Shown one piece after another: positions 4,976 through 5,969 of a stretch of DNA of 5,969 nt. Each line of letters opens with the position of its first letter. Position 1 is the first letter of the stretch. A program made the position numbers and the translations under genes. This DNA comes from Hoskinsella mucinilytica (lineage in GTDB: Bacteria; Bacillota_I; Bacilli_A; Erysipelotrichales; Erysipelotrichaceae), in contig NZ_JBEQZJ010000084.1 of the NCBI RefSeq assembly GCF_045223415.1, positions 1 to 5,969 of the forward strand. Direction: 5' to 3'. Below the pieces are notes generated by a model that did no database searches, was not told the origin of the DNA, and saw only the letters and a list, made by a program, of their open reading frames with translations.

Positions 4976-5950
4976 ATGATTAACACACTGATTGAAAAAA
5001 TCAAAGGCAAGGGAACAAGAATTGTATTTACGGAAGGTTCTGACCCACGTATTTTGGAAGCGGCAATCCGTTTACATAAAGATAACGTTGTAGTACCAGT
5101 TTTATTAGGTAATCGTGCTGAAATTATGGGCACTGCTTCTGCTTATGGTTGGGATATTGAAGGAATTGAAACATTAGATCCAATTGAATATAAAAACATG
5201 GATATGATGGTAAGTAAGGTAATTGAGCTTCGTAAGGGAAAAATGGACGAAGAACAAGCACGTGCTGCATGTTTGAAAACAAACTTCTTTGGGACAATGT
5301 ATGTAAAACTTGGTTGTGCAGATGGTTTGTTGGGTGGAGCTACTTACTCAACTGCGGATACTGTTCGTCCTGCATTACAGTTGGTGAAGACAAGACCTGG
5401 AAACTCTATTGTTTCTAGTTGCTTTATTTTAATGAAAGATGGTGCAGAAACATTGGTTATGGGTGACTGCTCTATTAATATTGACCCATCTGCAGATGAT
5501 TTGGTTGAAATTACATTGCAAACAGCTCATACAGTACGTCAATTCGGTATTGAACCAAGAGTTGGTTTGTTGTCTTATTCAACACTTGGATCAGCAAAAG
5601 GTGAGAGCGTTTCTAAAGTAAATGAAGCAGCAACTCGTTTGAAACGTATGCCATTAGATTTTGGCGTTGAAGGTGAAATTCAGTTTGACTGCTGTGTTGC
5701 TCCTGAGGTCGCAAAATTAAAAGCACCTGAATCCAAAGTGGCAGGTAATATCAATACCTTTATCTTCCCTAACATTGATGCAGGTAACATCGGTTATAAG
5801 ATTGCGGCTCGTTTAGGTGGATATGAAGCCATCGGACCTATCCTTCAAGGATTGAATGCTCCAATCAACGACTTGTCAAGAGGATGTAATGCTGAAGAAG
5901 TATACAAAATGGCAATCGTGACTGCTGCACAGAAATACATGGATATCTAA
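4976..5950 (+). CDS. pta: Phosphate acetyltransferase
   Basis: 324 residues, the length of the short, single-domain Pta class. It interconverts acetyl-CoA plus phosphate with acetyl phosphate plus CoA; with acetate kinase this gives ATP and acetate in fermentation. Family signatures include TEGSDPRILEAA (19-30), the ADGLLGGATYSTADTVRPAL block (115-134), DPSADDLVEIT, YSTLGSAKGES, and the C-terminal NIGYKIAARLGGYEAIGP. In the active-site segment NDLSRGCNAEE, Ser301 and Arg302 match the catalytic Ser309/Arg310 of Methanosarcina thermophila Pta, but the residue equivalent to its Asp316 is Glu308. The start has a ribosome binding site 9 bases upstream and no better alternative. It is set off from ptsH by a terminator and has its own promoter and a possible redox operator. 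ackA is not in view. Codon use resembles ptsH, suggesting good expression. I considered phosphate butyryltransferase and rejected it on the Pta-type C-terminal motif. Confidence 0.96.
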   Translation: MINTLIEKIKGKGTRIVFTEGSDPRILEAAIRLHKDNVVVPVLLGNRAEIMGTASAYGWDIEGIETLDPIEYKNMDMMVSKVIELRKGKMDEEQARAACLKTNFFGTMYVKLGCADGLLGGATYSTADTVRPALQLVKTRPGNSIVSSCFILMKDGAETLVMGDCSINIDPSADDLVEITLQTAHTVRQFGIEPRVGLLSYSTLGSAKGESVSKVNEAATRLKRMPLDFGVEGEIQFDCCVAPEVAKLKAPESKVAGNINTFIFPNIDAGNIGYKIAARLGGYEAIGPILQGLNAPINDLSRGCNAEEVYKMAIVTAAQKYMDI

Positions 5951-5952
5951 TA

Positions 5953-5969
5953 ATGAAAGAGATGCTAGA
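5953..5969 (+). CDS. Possible start of the next gene, cut by the window end
   Basis: ATG at 5953 follows the pta stop by 2 bases and opens a frame of five full codons (MKEML) to the window edge. Such tight spacing fits an operon with pta, but no strong ribosome binding site is visible, only GG at 5941-5942. ATG 5962 in the same frame is an alternative start. In some lactic acid bacteria a TsaE-type ATPase gene follows pta; nothing here tests that. Confidence 0.3.

Noticed and set aside
5054..5068. cre-like sequence TTGGAAGCGGCAATC inside pta
   Set aside because: About four mismatches to the consensus and it lies in conserved coding sequence.

Overview
The window is AT-rich, all genes lie on the + strand, and it reads as chromosome of a low-GC Gram-positive, fermentative, probably anaerobic gut-type Firmicute. 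Supporting signs are strong AGGAGG-type ribosome binding sites, sigma-A-like TATAAT boxes, an HPr with both His15 and Ser46, a CcpA-type cre-like site, and a secreted dockerin protein. An Erysipelotrichia or clostridial relative is my best guess, but nothing here fixes the genus.

Region 1 (1-3126) is a two-gene surface operon. The first gene encodes a secreted zinc N-acetylmuramoyl-L-alanine amidase ending in a two-repeat dockerin. Twelve bases downstream is a membrane-anchored exoprotein: signal peptide, Ig-like domain, Asn/Ser/Thr linker, cadherin-like beta-sandwich domain, an unrecognised region that seems internally duplicated, a C-terminal membrane helix and a short cytosolic tail. The pair looks like a cell-wall-acting enzyme and a surface partner. 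No clear cohesin is visible, so what the dockerin binds is open. This is the least ordinary part of the window.

Region 2 (3127-4397) is a tightly coupled pair: yaaA (peroxide-stress protein) overlapping by ATGA with a DUF523 protein whose three motif cysteines match a thiouracil-desulfurase-like [4Fe-4S] site. A good sigma-A promoter lies just before yaaA, partly inside an imperfect hairpin.

Region 3 (4398-5969) is central carbon metabolism and its control. ptsH (HPr) is alone, with a cre-like element and promoter upstream and an intrinsic terminator downstream. pta (phosphate acetyltransferase) follows with its own promoter, preceded by a dyad resembling a Rex or CRP/FNR-type operator. HPr-Ser46-P is the CcpA corepressor in Firmicutes, so a cre at ptsH would be a feedback loop, and a redox operator at pta would link acetate/ATP formation to NADH state; both are inferences from motif matches. 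A possible next gene begins 2 bases after pta and runs off the end. No stretch over 300 bases lacks a gene, and I found no tRNA, rRNA, CRISPR array or insertion sequence.
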